Below, piece after piece: positions 62,716-64,000 of a stretch of DNA of 64,000 nt (within the stretch, counting starts at the first letter, position 1; each line of letters opens with the position of its first letter). The stretch spans positions 14,737,152 through 14,801,151 of the forward strand of contig OZ024784.1 of assembly GCA_964017065.1 (NCBI GenBank). Reading direction: 5' to 3'. Both the position numbers and the translations under genes were made by a program. The notes under the pieces were generated by a model, which saw nothing but the letters and a program-made list of their open reading frames with translations, was not told the DNA's origin and did no database searches. Source of the DNA: Haliclona indistincta. Lineage: Eukaryota; Porifera; Demospongiae; Haplosclerida; Chalinidae.

Positions 62716-63164
62716 GGTTGTTCAGCGAATGATAATGATAATTATGACGAGTCAAAACACTTTACTGTCACATGACAAGGGCTTGCTCCACCTATGTTGT
62801 TATGACGACAAAGAAGGAGGATCTTAATCTTGTGACGGTGAAATTTATTATAGTGAAATAAAACCTTGAGCAAGCTATTAGCTATTATAAGCGACGAGCT
62901 CTGCAAACTAGCGTCGTAGCTGGTACCGACACTACGGGTACGGTGCAAATGCAGCTAGCTAGTCTGGAGACGATCACGTGCAGGAGCCAAATATGAAATA
63001 ACCACGCCTCTTTGCAGCAGGGAATGGGATGGGCTAGCTCAATGGATCTCTTCATTCTCTTGGGACTGCATTGGAATTTAAAACTTCGTGAATGCAGAAT
63101 GGCAGTCTGTACGTGAGAACTGTAGTCTTAGCTGTTGTCTGATCATTGATTGTATTTCACACAG
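62716..63164. promoter_or_regulatory. Divergent region, syntaxin / death-domain gene
   Basis: About 450 bp between the minus-strand syntaxin start and the first clear plus-strand exon of the death-domain gene. It must contain both promoters and probably the first exon of the latter. A candidate ATG near 63094 with donor TAC|GTGAG does not match the phase of the next exon, so the true first exon is unknown. Confidence 0.35.
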
Positions 63165-64000
63165 ATGTTCCTATTGAGTCTGAGCATATTGTAGTCGAGG
63201 AGCTGAAGTCCATGACGAATAATTGGTACACACTGGGAATAAATCTAGGATTGAAACCATCTACACTCAATCAGATCGAAGGTCACTACATTTGTCCACA
63301 TGGACCTGCAAGATGCCTGTATCAGCTCATTGTAAAATGGTGGCAACTCAATCCACATGCTACTTGGGGAGCTGTTATCACTGCTCTGAGGAAAAGTGAA
63401 GAAATCCGTCTTGCCAAGTATATTGAGAATAAATACAAATTACCCAGTCGTTCACCATCAGCTCAACGAGCAGAAAGTAATATCACTACAGTACTATACT
63501 CTAAACTTTATTTTTTTCAGAGCGTCAAATAATTATTGAGCAATTTAGTGACATTGAGAAAGAGTGTGATAAAACAAAAAGAGAAATTAAGAAGGTCAAA
63601 GGTATGTCTCACAATAATAAAGTGGGTACAATAGTTTACATCCCTTTAGACAAGGTTAAAACCCTTGAAGATCATCTTGAGAATTTGAGGAAAACACGTG
63701 ATGGCTTAAAAACTGAGTTGCTGCAACTGCTAGGTGAGTTTATTAACTGTTCTACAACTTCAAATAATTTATTGAGCTAAACTATAGATGAAGTGGACGA
63801 AGACACTGATACAAGACGTCTGTCTGTTGCCTCAAATCACAGTGTTCGTATCTTTATGGGGGGGCTCACTCCAGAAGATGAAAAATCTCTCAATGAAGAA
63901 ATATTCGAACTCTTGAGAAAAGGCAGACCTATTAGTTTAAAAATTGATACTCAGCTTTCATCTGACAGTAACCCATCTACCCAGTTGCCGGTAGCTACTC
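63165..64000 (+). CDS. Death-domain and coiled-coil protein, 3' end cut by window edge
   Basis: The first clear exon starts at 63165 after TTTCACACAG. It encodes a death-domain fold of about 85 residues: WYTLGINLGLKPSTLNQIE, CLYQLIVKWWQLNPHATWGA and VITALRKSEEIRLAKYIE, the last typical of the sixth helix. Further short exons encode a Lys/Glu-rich coiled coil (IEKECDKTKREIKKVK; LEDHLENLRKTRDGLKTELL) and a linker with GGLTPEDEKSLNEEIF. The gene continues beyond the window. Death domains assemble signalling complexes in innate immunity and cell death. No effector domain is visible here, so it may be an adaptor. The true start is not identified. Confidence 0.8.

Overview
The window is animal nuclear DNA. 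Its genes are broken by many short GT-AG introns (about 50-200 nt) and carry metazoan domain sets: Src-family kinases, a receptor guanylyl cyclase, syntaxin, CARD and death folds, and the tubulin deglutamylase CCP5. Gene density is high (about one gene per 4 kb), introns are AT-rich, and both strands are packed. A demosponge-like early-branching invertebrate fits best, but this is inference from gene content, not a database match. Exons were joined by hand from splice sites, phase continuity and family resemblance.

Left part, 1-31.3 kb, almost all minus strand: an unrecognised helical protein running off the left edge; an NRF1/EWG-like factor (2829-5462); the deglutamylase AGBL5/CCP5 (6604-9567); then four tandem ankyrin-patatin iPLA2 (PLA2G6-type) genes (9926-13997, 14824-20191, 22438-27456, 28145-30244), all keeping the Ser/Asp dyad. 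A single-exon plus-strand SAM methyltransferase (21125-21910) sits between the second and third. RPS12 (30467-31311) closes the block.

Middle part, 31.6-50.6 kb: an intronless TLC-domain membrane protein; a Src-family kinase on plus (32811-36850); a ten- or eleven-exon gene (37174-46522) whose joined product is CARD-like, then class-3 lipase, then a long middle region, then a P-loop GTPase; and a second Src-family kinase on minus (47038-50581). The two kinases point toward the fusion gene. Its introns hold a 735-bp terminal-inverted-repeat element with a 5-bp target duplication, nested inverted repeats and a 51-bp minisatellite.

Right part, 50.9-64 kb, mostly plus strand: a PDZ-macro-domain protein, an intronless aspartyl beta-hydroxylase-like protein, an amidohydrolase with a complete metal-ligand set, a natriuretic-receptor-like guanylyl cyclase whose cyclase domain has lost its catalytic residues, a Qa-SNARE syntaxin on minus, and a death-domain coiled-coil protein cut by the right edge.

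The strongest candidate for something not yet described is the CARD-lipase-GTPase fusion. The PDZ-macro fusion, the pseudo-cyclase receptor and the four-gene iPLA2 array come next. A shared lipid-signalling or innate-immune theme is only a hypothesis.
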